A stretch of 64,000 nucleotides of DNA from the NCBI GenBank assembly GCA_021783095.1, contig JAJXUG010000017.1, forward strand, positions 1-64,000, given 5' to 3'. This document shows, piece by piece, positions 52,992 through 60,352 of the stretch; the first letter of the stretch is position 1, and the number at the start of each line of letters is the position of its first letter. Both the position numbers and the translations under genes were made by a program. The notes beneath the pieces were generated by a model that saw nothing but the letters and a program-made list of their open reading frames with translations, had not been told where the DNA came from and ran no database searches. This DNA is from Chloroflexota bacterium (GTDB lineage: Bacteria; Chloroflexota; Limnocylindria; Limnocylindrales; CSP1-4).

Positions 52992-55913
52992 CTACTCGAT
53001 GATCACCGGCTGGTCGACCGGGGTCGGCTGCGAGAGGGTGTAGCCGTCGGCCAGGGCAAGGCCCTCGCGGGCCGTGCAGATCTGGTCGCGGCCCTTGAGC
53101 TTGGCCACGCGGCAGGCGCGGTCCGCCGCCAGCAGCACGTCGTCGACGGTCCTGCCGTCGGTCGGGTACGACGAGGTGCCGATCGATGCCGACACCTTGA
53201 GCCCCAACTCGCACCAGTGCGTGCCCGGCCCGCCGATCCCGCGGATGGCGGCCTGGATGTTGCTGGCCACGAGCGCCAGACCCTCGGCGTCGCTCAGGGT
53301 CGGGTCCGTGGCGCGCCGATCGGTGCGCCGCGGCAGCAGCACCGCGAACTCGTCGCCGCCGTAGCGGAAGACGGCGTCGGTGTCGCGATGCGAGGCGCCG
53401 CCGATCGCCGATGCGATCTCCCGCAGCACACGGTCGCCGTCCTGGTGCAGCTCGGGCGTCTCGTTGAACGAGCTGAACTCGTCGAGGTCGATCATCACCA
53501 GGCCGAACGGCTCGCGGGCAGCCACGGCGCGGGCCAGCGCCTGCTCGAACGCGAGGTGGTTGAACAGCCCGGTCAGGCCGTCCGTCGCCGCACGCACCTC
53601 GACCGCCTGGAACACATCGGCGTTGCGGAGCGCGATCGAAACCTGGCCGGCGAACAGCTTGACGAGGTCGAACTCCTCGGTCGTGAACGGCCGCTCGCGG
53701 CCGAATCGCTCGAGCGTGAGCACCCCCGCTGCCGACTTGGGGCCGACCAGCGGGACGACGATCAGGCTGCCCTCGATCGGCCCACTCCGGAAGCGGTTGA
53801 CCCGCGGATCAACCAGCTCGTCCTCGATCAGGACCGGCTCGTTGTGCTCCACCACCCAGGGCGCGATGCCGCGCTCGCCGAGCGCCCACGGCTGGAGGTA
53901 GTCCTCCTGGTGGGCGCCGCGCGCGGTGAGCGGCTTGAGCAGGCCGGTCTGGCGATCGACCACCTCGATCGCCATGTTGTCGCACGCGATCAGCGCCCCG
54001 AGGCGGCTGGTGATCTGGTCGAGGACCGCCCCCGAGTCGAGGGTGGTCAGCATGGCCTCGGTGGTGCCGAGGAGCTCGCGCTGGGCGCGGAGCTGGCGCT
54101 CGAGCTTGTCGGCCTGCTCGCGGAGGCGCTCGGTGGCGTCAGCGTTGGCCATCGCCTGGGCCGCGAACGACGCGTGGATCACGAGCAGGCGGAGGTCGTC
54201 CTCGGTGAAGTGCCGCAGGGCGCCGTAGGCCAGCACGACGACGCCGAGGCAGGCGCCCTCGTGGACCATCGGCGCGAGCAGCATCGACTCGTCGGCGTCG
54301 GGCTTGGTGCCCGGGATGGTGATCGCGCGGGGGTCATTCGCGCTGTCGTCAACGAGCTGCGGGACGCGGAACCGGGCGACCCAGCCCGTGATGCCCTCGC
54401 CTACCTGGACGCGGAGGTCGTCCATCTTCTCGTCGGTGTAGTCCGCCGACAGCCCGAGCCACGCCACCGGGACGAGCTCATGGCCGCGGACCCGGTACAC
54501 GCGGACGTTGTCGTACTCGATCAGCTGGCGGAGCTCGGTGGCGATCGCGTGGCCGATCTCCTGCTGGGTCGTGAGGCCCGACAGCCGGGCGCCCAGGCGC
54601 TGGATGGCCTGGAGCTGGGCCGCCCAGGCGGCCATCCGGCCGAAGGTCCGGGCCGACCGGATGGCGATCGCGGCGTCGCCCGCCAGCGCCTCGGCCGCGT
54701 CGAGGTCCACCTCGCGCCATCGGAACGGGCGGTCGTGGGCCAGGTACAGGGTCCCGTGCAGCTCGTGACCGTCGATCAGCGGGGCCATGAGGAGGGTGTC
54801 GACGCCCTCCTGGACGCCGGCGGCGCGCAGCGGGTTGATGGCCCGCGACGCGTCGAGGCCCAGGATCTGGATGGGCCGGCGGGGCGGCACGTCGCGCTGC
54901 CCCACCCGCGCCTGCTCCATCTCGCGGCCCAGGTCTAGGAACGCCGCCGAGAAGCCGATGCTGCTGGGGACCGAGATCCGCCCGTCGCCGTCGTGGAGGG
55001 TCACCGCCACGCGGTCGGCGCCGAACAGGACGCGGGCGTGGTCGCACAGGTCGCGGACGACGTCGCCCACGTCGAGTCGCGACGCGAGGTCGGTGGCCAC
55101 CCGGCGGAGCGCCTCTGACCGCCGGAGCCTGCTGGCGGCCTGCTCGCTCGCCGCCGCGGCCCGGATGATCACGCCGAGCGTGCGGGCGATCGCCATGGCG
55201 AGGCGTCGTCCGTCGTCCGGGCCCAGCTGGACCGCGCCGGCCAGCAGGAGGACGCCCCACGGCGCTTCACCGCCGGGGATCCGCACGACCAGCTCGTCGG
55301 TGCCCAGGCCCAGCACGGTGGCGGGTCCGGGGGCCCCCGGCCGGACGTGGACGGGCTCCGGCGAGTCGAGCGCGATGGTGACGACGTTCCGCTCCGGGGG
55401 GAGGCTGCTGACCATCGGCCCGGGCCCGCCCTCGGTCACGATCGCGCGGGGGACGAGCCCGCCCGGACGCCGCTCCCAGACCCCCACCAGGGCGGCGCCC
55501 GTGGCCGAACGCACGCGTCGGCACGCCTCGTCGAGGGCAGGGTCCAGGCCGCTGGGGAACGAGGCAACCTCCGCGAGGTCGGCGAGAAGCTCAATACCCG
55601 CGGCGCCGACGCTGAGCGTGGACGGTGCGGCGAAATGCCGAGGCGCGCGCCCCGTCGAGCTGCTCTCGCCGTCTGGTGTCGTTGCATCGGAGGCCGCGGC
55701 GGCCAGGAAGCGCTGGAGGTCGGTGAGGCGATACCGGCGGTCGCCGCGCTCGTTGATGCGGTAGCAGCGGACCCTGCCCGCATCGCTCCACGCCCGGATC
55801 GTGTTGGGGTGCACGCCCAGCACGCGCGCTGCCTTGGTGACGGTCAGCGTGGCGTCGCCAGGCCGAGCGACCTTGGCAGAAGTTGCCGAGGGGGTGTGGG
55901 ATTTGGCAAGCAT
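52992..55913 (-). CDS. HTH + multiple GAF + GGDEF protein, 973 aa
   Basis: The N-terminal 75 residues are a MerR/excisionase-type HTH (TLTVTKAARVLGVHPNTIRAWSDAGRVRCYRINERGDRRYRL). Then come at least three GAF-like domains (about 95-260, 265-425, 435-600), a coiled-coil linker (about 605-625) and a fourth GAF (about 630-790). The C-terminal GGDEF domain has GGDEF at 852-856 with an intact I-site RDTD at 843-846. It should make cyclic di-GMP in response to small ligands. Joining a sequence-specific DNA-binding head to a diguanylate cyclase is unusual and could tie c-di-GMP synthesis to a promoter. No membrane segment. ATG start; TTGGCAA/TTGCCAA half-sites lie at 55903-55954. Confidence 0.93.
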   Translation of the reverse strand: MLAKSHTPSATSAKVARPGDATLTVTKAARVLGVHPNTIRAWSDAGRVRCYRINERGDRRYRLTDLQRFLAAAASDATTPDGESSSTGRAPRHFAAPSTLSVGAAGIELLADLAEVASFPSGLDPALDEACRRVRSATGAALVGVWERRPGGLVPRAIVTEGGPGPMVSSLPPERNVVTIALDSPEPVHVRPGAPGPATVLGLGTDELVVRIPGGEAPWGVLLLAGAVQLGPDDGRRLAMAIARTLGVIIRAAAASEQAASRLRRSEALRRVATDLASRLDVGDVVRDLCDHARVLFGADRVAVTLHDGDGRISVPSSIGFSAAFLDLGREMEQARVGQRDVPPRRPIQILGLDASRAINPLRAAGVQEGVDTLLMAPLIDGHELHGTLYLAHDRPFRWREVDLDAAEALAGDAAIAIRSARTFGRMAAWAAQLQAIQRLGARLSGLTTQQEIGHAIATELRQLIEYDNVRVYRVRGHELVPVAWLGLSADYTDEKMDDLRVQVGEGITGWVARFRVPQLVDDSANDPRAITIPGTKPDADESMLLAPMVHEGACLGVVVLAYGALRHFTEDDLRLLVIHASFAAQAMANADATERLREQADKLERQLRAQRELLGTTEAMLTTLDSGAVLDQITSRLGALIACDNMAIEVVDRQTGLLKPLTARGAHQEDYLQPWALGERGIAPWVVEHNEPVLIEDELVDPRVNRFRSGPIEGSLIVVPLVGPKSAAGVLTLERFGRERPFTTEEFDLVKLFAGQVSIALRNADVFQAVEVRAATDGLTGLFNHLAFEQALARAVAAREPFGLVMIDLDEFSSFNETPELHQDGDRVLREIASAIGGASHRDTDAVFRYGGDEFAVLLPRRTDRRATDPTLSDAEGLALVASNIQAAIRGIGGPGTHWCELGLKVSASIGTSSYPTDGRTVDDVLLAADRACRVAKLKGRDQICTAREGLALADGYTLSQPTPVDQPVIIE

Positions 55914-56079
55914 GCTGTGGCGGACAGGGTGGCCTACTTCACAGGAGTTGCCAATAGGACTTACCTCCCATTTGTCGTTGCGGGAGCCTGCCAGAGCCGC
56001 GTGTCCCGGGGCGGAGACGTGCAGAAGGGCCGCATCGCCCGGAGTGCGGCCCTTCTGTGTCGGACGGTCAGCTCAGGCG

Positions 56080-56338
56080 TCACACCGCCTGCTCGTGGAC
56101 CAAGGCGCCGGGCGTGCCGACCGCCGTGATCGTCACGACAGGCGCGGTGGCGTCCGGCGTCGTCGAGACCGTCCAGCTGGAAGTGCCCCCTGTCGAGAGA
56201 TTCCCGGCCGTGTCGGTGCCGCGGGCCGAGAAGACGTCGTCTCCCGGCTGCAGGCCGCTGTACGCCTTGGGGCTGCTGCAGGACGCCCAGGGCCTCCAGC
56301 ACCGATCCATCCTTGCTCGGCTTGCACTCGAACGTCAC
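56080..56338 (-). pseudogene. Decayed Ig-like repeat fragment with a frameshift
   Basis: The minus strand reads VTFECKPSKDGS in one frame (from 56338) and continues in the next frame with ASCSSPKAYSGLQPGDDVFSARG and TDTAGNLSTGGTSSWTVSTTPD. Together these match the bacterial Ig-like repeat form FxCSLDGxxxxxCxSPxxYxGLxxGxHxFxVRxxDxAGNxS, so a small indel near 56300 has broken the frame. It lies in the 445-bp gap 55914-56358, which holds no other gene. No signal peptide or full repeat array remains, so it is the relic of a secreted repeat protein. Confidence 0.6.
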
Positions 56339-56358
56339 GCCGCCGGGGACGAGGGCAG

Positions 56359-56628
56359 TCAGCGGACCCCGTCGTCGGGCCGCGCAGGGCCGCCGGTCGC
56401 GCGGATCCAGGCCAGCGTGGCGGCCAGGCTCGCGGCCACGATCAGCACGACGATCGCGATGGCGAGCGCAGGGTTCCCGACGAAGCCGGCCGCCTGCCCC
56501 GCACGGGGGTCTCCACTCATGGCCTGCGAGGGCGCCGGGGACTCAGCCAGGGCCAGGCCAGCGAAGAGGAGCCATGCCACCGTGGCGGCGACGCCCGCCG
56601 CGGACCGGGTGATCGCGGACCGGCGCAC
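56359..56628 (-). CDS. Small secreted/membrane hypothetical protein, 89 aa
   Basis: A signal peptide (AGVAATVAWLLFAGLALAESPA) is followed by a short Pro/Ser/Gly stretch and a second membrane helix (NPALAIAIVVLIVAASLAATLAWIRA) with a short tail. It looks like a small bitopic membrane protein. It is 3 bp from the GIDE-like gene upstream, so the two are co-transcribed. No known family. Confidence 0.7.
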   Translation of the reverse strand: MRRSAITRSAAGVAATVAWLLFAGLALAESPAPSQAMSGDPRAGQAAGFVGNPALAIAIVVLIVAASLAATLAWIRATGGPARPDDGVR

Positions 56629-56631
56629 TTC

Positions 56632-57348
56632 TCAGGCCACCGCGCCGATGAGGGTCCAGGCCAGCCCTGCCGCGGCCGCCAGGAGGCCTCCGGCCATCAG
56701 GAGGGCGCCCGCCCGCGTCGAGGTCCTGTGCTCGGCGGCCAGCAGCCGCATCGCCTCCGCCGGCTCGAGGGTCGTGAGGATGAGCGGACGGCCCATGCCC
56801 GCCCGCAGCACAGGCTCGCCGTCAGCGCCGATTCCCGGCACGCCCAGCGCCAGGGCGTGGTCCACGCTCGTGAGCAGCTCCACGCGGAGCCGCGCGGGGG
56901 TCGCGGGCGGCGTGCCGTCCGGGACGCGGTCGGGGATCTCGCCGGCCGTGCCCTCGGACTGGCGCATCACGACCACCAGGCCCTCGTCGAGGGCGTCCCC
57001 GTCGACAGCGATCGACGCCAGGGCGCCCGCGAGGGAGAACGGCACCACCTCCCGGTGGTCGGTGACGGGGACCCAGCGCGACCCGTTCCGCAGTTCCAGA
57101 CGCGAGTGGCGGAACACGAGCGGGCGCTGGTGCTCATCGAGGAACTCGTGGTCGCTGTCGAGGCGACCGCCGACGCCGACATAACGCGCGCGGCCCGCGC
57201 TGGCGAGGCGGAGGGCCTCGTCCACGGGGACGACCGGGGTGCTGGCGAGGATGCGGCCGACGCGCGCGCGGACGCCGAGCCGACGGACGAGGAGCCAGCC
57301 GACGGCCATCAGGACGAGGCCAACGACGAGCAGGAGGAGGGACGTCAC
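56632..57348 (-). CDS. Membrane protein with a GIDE/MULAN-like domain, 238 aa
   Basis: One N-terminal helix (about 2-20) and one C-terminal helix (about 215-235) flank a soluble domain. It contains RYVGVGGRLDSDHEFLDEHQRPLVFRHSRLELR, WVPVTDHREVVPFSLAG, IAVDGDALDEGLVVVMRQSEG and RLRVELLTSVDHALALGVP. This layout and the phrases RxYVGVxGRL...F, RPLVxRxxR and VPFxxx resemble the GIDE (MULAN) domain of eukaryotic mitochondrial E3 ligases and their bacterial relatives. There is no RING finger. Its role in bacteria is unknown; membrane-stress sensing is a guess. GTG start, TATCAT six bases upstream. Confidence 0.65.
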   Translation of the reverse strand: MTSLLLLVVGLVLMAVGWLLVRRLGVRARVGRILASTPVVPVDEALRLASAGRARYVGVGGRLDSDHEFLDEHQRPLVFRHSRLELRNGSRWVPVTDHREVVPFSLAGALASIAVDGDALDEGLVVVMRQSEGTAGEIPDRVPDGTPPATPARLRVELLTSVDHALALGVPGIGADGEPVLRAGMGRPLILTTLEPAEAMRLLAAEHRTSTRAGALLMAGGLLAAAAGLAWTLIGAVA

Positions 57349-57354
57349 CGGCCG

Positions 57355-57360
57355 ATGATA
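57355..57360 (-). promoter_or_regulatory. -10 hexamer TATCAT for the GIDE-like gene
   Basis: TATCAT on the minus strand ends 6 nt before the GTG at 57348, matching the leaderless pattern seen elsewhere. Confidence 0.5.
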
Positions 57361-57569
57361 GCCCGGCGTCGCGCCGGGTCGACCCGCAGTCAGGCCGTCA
57401 GGGGAATCAACAGCCCGAAGGAACCTACTCGACGCGTGGGCGTTGATGTCATCGCCGCCGTTAGCATCGCTCGGCCCCTCCGGGCTGGATTCAACGCTAC
57501 GTGCCCGCGTGCCGTCGGGTCAATGCGGTTTTCCACCTAGTCGTGAACAGGACCCTCGTGGGCGGGCGG

Positions 57570-57589
57570 TTGTCCACAGGTTGTCCACA
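57570..57589 (+). promoter_or_regulatory. Two tandem DnaA-box-like sites (TTGTCCACA)
   Basis: TTGTCCACA occurs at 57570-57578 and 57581-57589, same orientation, 11 bp apart. A weaker TTTTCCACC lies at 57529-57537. TTGTCCACA is the DnaA-box form common in GC-rich bacteria. The sites lie in a 328-bp non-coding stretch (57349-57676) with no other clear element. With no dnaA, dnaN or AT-rich unwinding region nearby, they are more likely DnaA-titration or regulatory sites than an origin. Confidence 0.5.
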
Positions 57590-57676
57590 TGCCTGGCTGG
57601 GCGCCGGACTCCTGCAGCGCCGCCCGGCGCGTCGGGTCCCGGAGCGGCCGCCCACCACGCTGGAGGGCCCCGGATG

Positions 57677-58249
57677 TCAGACGACGCCGCGCCCCGTCCG
57701 GGGGTCGAGCGCGCGCACCTGGCCCGAGAAGCTGGTCAGCACGAGCTGGCCGCCCACCAGTCCCGCCGACGCCACCACGTCGTTGTGCGCGACCCGCCAG
57801 GCAACCTCGCCCGACGGCTCCAGCGCGAACGTCTCGATCTCCGCCTGGAGGATCACATGGGGCAGGCGGGGCGAGCCCAGCACGGCCACGATAGGCGACG
57901 CAGAGCGGTGGCTCCAGCGCAGCTCGCCCATGCGGGCCCCCAGCGCATAGCCGTGGAACCCGTACGCCACGATCAGCAGCCCCTCGGTGTCCCACAGGAG
58001 CCCGGCCGGCTCGCCGCTGATGGTGGACGCGAGGCGCACGGTCCACGGACCGGATGGCGTCTCGACGCGCAGCTCGGCGCGGCAGCGGCGGTCCGGGTCG
58101 GGAGCGACGAGCTCGCCCAGGTCGGTCAGCGGGCCCCCGGTCTCCGTGAGCGCGAAGATCGCGGCGCCCTGGCCGCTGCCCGCCCAGCGGAACGACGCCC
58201 GGAGGCCGCCCGGGAAGGCGACGACGCGGTGGTGGACCTCGGCGGTCAC
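57677..58249 (-). CDS. Beta-rich hypothetical protein, 190 aa
   Basis: Several short beta-blade-like units can be seen: LLWDTEGLLIVAYGFHGYALGARMGELRWSHRS, LPHVILQAEIETFALEPSGEVAWRVAHND and GGQLVLTSFSGQVRALDPRTGRGVV. Each ends in a W or DP turn, similar to PQQ-like beta-propeller repeats, but with too few repeats for a full propeller. Cytoplasmic, no signal peptide. It starts 7 bp after the YbaK-like gene stop, so it is co-transcribed with it. Function unknown. Confidence 0.65.
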   Translation of the reverse strand: MTAEVHHRVVAFPGGLRASFRWAGSGQGAAIFALTETGGPLTDLGELVAPDPDRRCRAELRVETPSGPWTVRLASTISGEPAGLLWDTEGLLIVAYGFHGYALGARMGELRWSHRSASPIVAVLGSPRLPHVILQAEIETFALEPSGEVAWRVAHNDVVASAGLVGGQLVLTSFSGQVRALDPRTGRGVV

Positions 58250-58256
58250 GGGCCGG

Positions 58257-58826
58257 CTAGGAGTCCCTGGGGGCCGGCGACTGCGGGCCGGTCAGCCCGG
58301 CTCGCTCCGCGAGCACGTCGGCCTGGCGGCGCTCCTCGCAGATCGGCGCCACGTGCGCGTTGGCGAGCATCAGCAGGGTCCGCGGCGCGACGGCGAAGAC
58401 GGCGGTCGGGGTGCCGGCCGCGGCCCACACGGTCTGGAAGCGCCCGAGGTCCGGGTCCATGATCACGCGCAGCCCAGCGACGTGGCCGATGGGCGGGATG
58501 CCTCCGATCGTGAAGCCGGTGAGCTCCTTCGCCTCGACCGCAGTCGCGCGCCGCACATCGGGCTCCCCGACGACCGCGGCGAGCCGCGCGAGGTCGACGC
58601 GGTTAGGGCCCGACACGAGGCACAGGATGGGCCGGTGGCCCGCGCCGCCCGGCGCGACGAAGACGAGCGACTTCACGATCTGCCCGATCTCGGCGCCGAC
58701 CGCCCGCGCCGCGTCGTCGGCGGTGTGCGTGCCCTCGGGGAAGACGTGGATGTCGAGAACCACACCCTTGCGCGCGGCGGCGTCCACGACGCGCTGGACA
58801 GCGGCGGGGAAGGGGGACTCGGGCAC
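58257..58826 (-). CDS. YbaK/EbsC-type aminoacyl-tRNA deacylase, 189 aa
   Basis: It hydrolyses mischarged tRNA (Cys-tRNA-Pro for YbaK; Ala-tRNA-Pro for related ProX). The fold is shown by THTADDAARAVGAEIGQIVKSLVFVA with the essential Lys, LVSGPNRVDLARLAAVVGEPDVRRATAVEAKELTGFTIGGIPPIGH and AAAGTPTAVFAVAPRTLLML. The TGFTIGGIPPIGH loop is the family signature. GTG start at 58826, where the coherent sequence VPESPFPAAV begins and TAGACT lies 7 nt upstream. Confidence 0.93.
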   Translation of the reverse strand: MPESPFPAAVQRVVDAAARKGVVLDIHVFPEGTHTADDAARAVGAEIGQIVKSLVFVAPGGAGHRPILCLVSGPNRVDLARLAAVVGEPDVRRATAVEAKELTGFTIGGIPPIGHVAGLRVIMDPDLGRFQTVWAAAGTPTAVFAVAPRTLLMLANAHVAPICEERRQADVLAERAGLTGPQSPAPRDS

Positions 58827-58833
58827 GGCGGCG

Positions 58834-58839
58834 AGTCTA
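58834..58839 (-). promoter_or_regulatory. -10 hexamer TAGACT for the YbaK-like gene
   Basis: TAGACT on the minus strand ends 7 nt before the GTG at 58826, with no ribosome-binding site between. Confidence 0.5.
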
Positions 58840-58923
58840 CACGACGGCGGCGGCCCCACGCCGACCCATCACTGCAACGCCCCGGCCCCAACGCGCCCGA
58901 CGCCATCTCGCGGCGCCCCGGTC

Positions 58924-58929
58924 TATGCT
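58924..58929 (+). promoter_or_regulatory. -10 hexamer TATGCT for the peroxiredoxin gene
   Basis: TATGCT ends 6 nt before the ATG at 58936. The same spacing occurs at many starts in this window and implies a leaderless transcript. Confidence 0.5.
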
Positions 58930-58935
58930 CCCGTC

Positions 58936-59415
58936 ATGAGCATGCCCACCGTTGGCGACGACGCCCCCGATTTCGCGCTGCCCGACGAGCACGCGGCCAT
59001 CCACCGCCTGGCGGACCGCCGAGGCAAGTGGACGGTCGTCTACTTCTACCCGGCCGACGACACCCCCGGCTGCACCACTGAGGCCTGCCAGTTCCGCGAC
59101 CTCCATGACGAGATCGGCGACCTCGACGCCGAGATCTGGGGCATCAGCCCCGACGGCTCCGGCAGCCACGCGGCGTTCCGCGCCAAGTTCGGCCTGCCGT
59201 TCACGCTCCTCTCCGACGAGGACCACGCCGTGGCCGAGCGCTATGGCGCGTGGGGCGAGAAGATGAACTACGGACGCAAGTACATGGGGATGATCCGCTC
59301 GAGCTGGCTCGTCGGGCCGGACGGCCGCATCGCCGCCGCATGGCCCAAGGTCAAGGCCGACGGGCATGCCGCCGAGGTGCTGGCCGCCTTGCGCGCCGCG
59401 ACCCCGCCGGCCTGA
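58936..59415 (+). CDS. bcp: Thioredoxin-dependent peroxiredoxin (BCP type), 159 aa
   Basis: Reduces hydrogen peroxide and organic hydroperoxides in the cytoplasm. The peroxidatic Cys46 is in DDTPGCTTEACQFRD, with the resolving Cys51 five residues on, the atypical two-Cys arrangement of BCP/PrxQ. VYFYPADDTPGCT is the family signature. The length is normal. The start ATG (58936) is supported by the hexamer six bases upstream; a second Met lies two codons on. It is divergent from the YbaK-like gene. Confidence 0.95.
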   Translation: MSMPTVGDDAPDFALPDEHAAIHRLADRRGKWTVVYFYPADDTPGCTTEACQFRDLHDEIGDLDAEIWGISPDGSGSHAAFRAKFGLPFTLLSDEDHAVAERYGAWGEKMNYGRKYMGMIRSSWLVGPDGRIAAAWPKVKADGHAAEVLAALRAATPPA

Positions 59416-59505
59416 GCCGGGCATGGAACGAGGCCTCGCCCGTGGGGGGAAACGAGCGAAGCCTCATTTCGCACATTACCACAACATGCAAGATGGGTAC
59501 GACAA

Positions 59506-60303
59506 ATGACGCACGACACGGTGCTGGCGGTCAATACCTGGCGGCCCGGCCGGTTCATGGTCATCGTGGCCCATCCCGACGACGCCGACTTCGGCCCCGC
59601 GGCCACCGCCGCGCGCTGGATCGACGAGGGTTCCGAGGCATGGCTGGTCTGCTGCACCAGCGGTGACGCGGGCGCCGACGACTGGCGCCAGGACCCGCTC
59701 GAGCTCGCCGCCACCCGGGAGTCGGAGCAGCGCGAGGCGGCCCGGATCATCGGCTACGCGGGCATCTCGTTCCTGCACCAGCCCGACGGGGCGCTCGCCA
59801 ACGACCTCGCCCTGCGCGAGCAGCTGGTTCGCGAGATCCGCACGTTCCGCCCGGACGCGGTCCTGTGCGTGGACCCCGAGACGGTCTTCTACACGGACGG
59901 CGGCGTGAACCACGTGGACCACCGGACGGCCGGGCTCGCGGCGGTCGATGCCGTCTACCCCGCCGCCCGCAACGCGATGGCGTTCCCCTGGCTGGCGCGC
60001 GACGGCCTGGCGCCCCACAACGTCCGGCGGCTGTTCCTCTTCTGGACGAACCGCCCGACGGCCGCGGTGGACGTCGGCGCGACCCTGGACCGCAAGCTCG
60101 AGGCCCTGCGCGCCCACCCCAGCCAGATCCGTCAGCCAGAACGTCTCGAGCCGCGGATCCGCGAATGGGCACGCGAGGAGGGGGAGCGGATCGGCGTCGA
60201 GGCGGCCGAGGTGTTCCGCGTGGTCGTGATCGACGAGGACGAGGAGCCGGGGGCCGACGCGGCGATGGCGGCCGAAGCGGCACCCGTTAAGCCGGCGGGC
60301 TGA
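59506..60303 (+). CDS. PIG-L family deacetylase, 265 aa
   Basis: A zinc-dependent LmbE/PIG-L N-deacetylase. The metal motif AHPDDADFG (His23, Asp25-Asp26) and the later NHVDHRTAG (His136, His139) are the zinc ligands and active site. Known members deacetylate GlcNAc-inositol in mycothiol synthesis, bacillithiol precursors, or lincomycin-type intermediates. The specific substrate is unknown and no mycothiol genes are nearby. No signal peptide, so it is cytoplasmic. Confidence 0.93.
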   Translation: MTHDTVLAVNTWRPGRFMVIVAHPDDADFGPAATAARWIDEGSEAWLVCCTSGDAGADDWRQDPLELAATRESEQREAARIIGYAGISFLHQPDGALANDLALREQLVREIRTFRPDAVLCVDPETVFYTDGGVNHVDHRTAGLAAVDAVYPAARNAMAFPWLARDGLAPHNVRRLFLFWTNRPTAAVDVGATLDRKLEALRAHPSQIRQPERLEPRIREWAREEGERIGVEAAEVFRVVVIDEDEEPGADAAMAAEAAPVKPAG

Positions 60304-60352
60304 CTCCGGAGCCCGGCGGGCGGTTTCAAGAGCGACAGGCTGAGCCCGACGC

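Noticed and set aside
57529-57589. Chromosomal replication origin
   Set aside because: DnaA-box-like sites are present, but there is no AT-rich unwinding region and no dnaA, dnaN or gyrase gene nearby.
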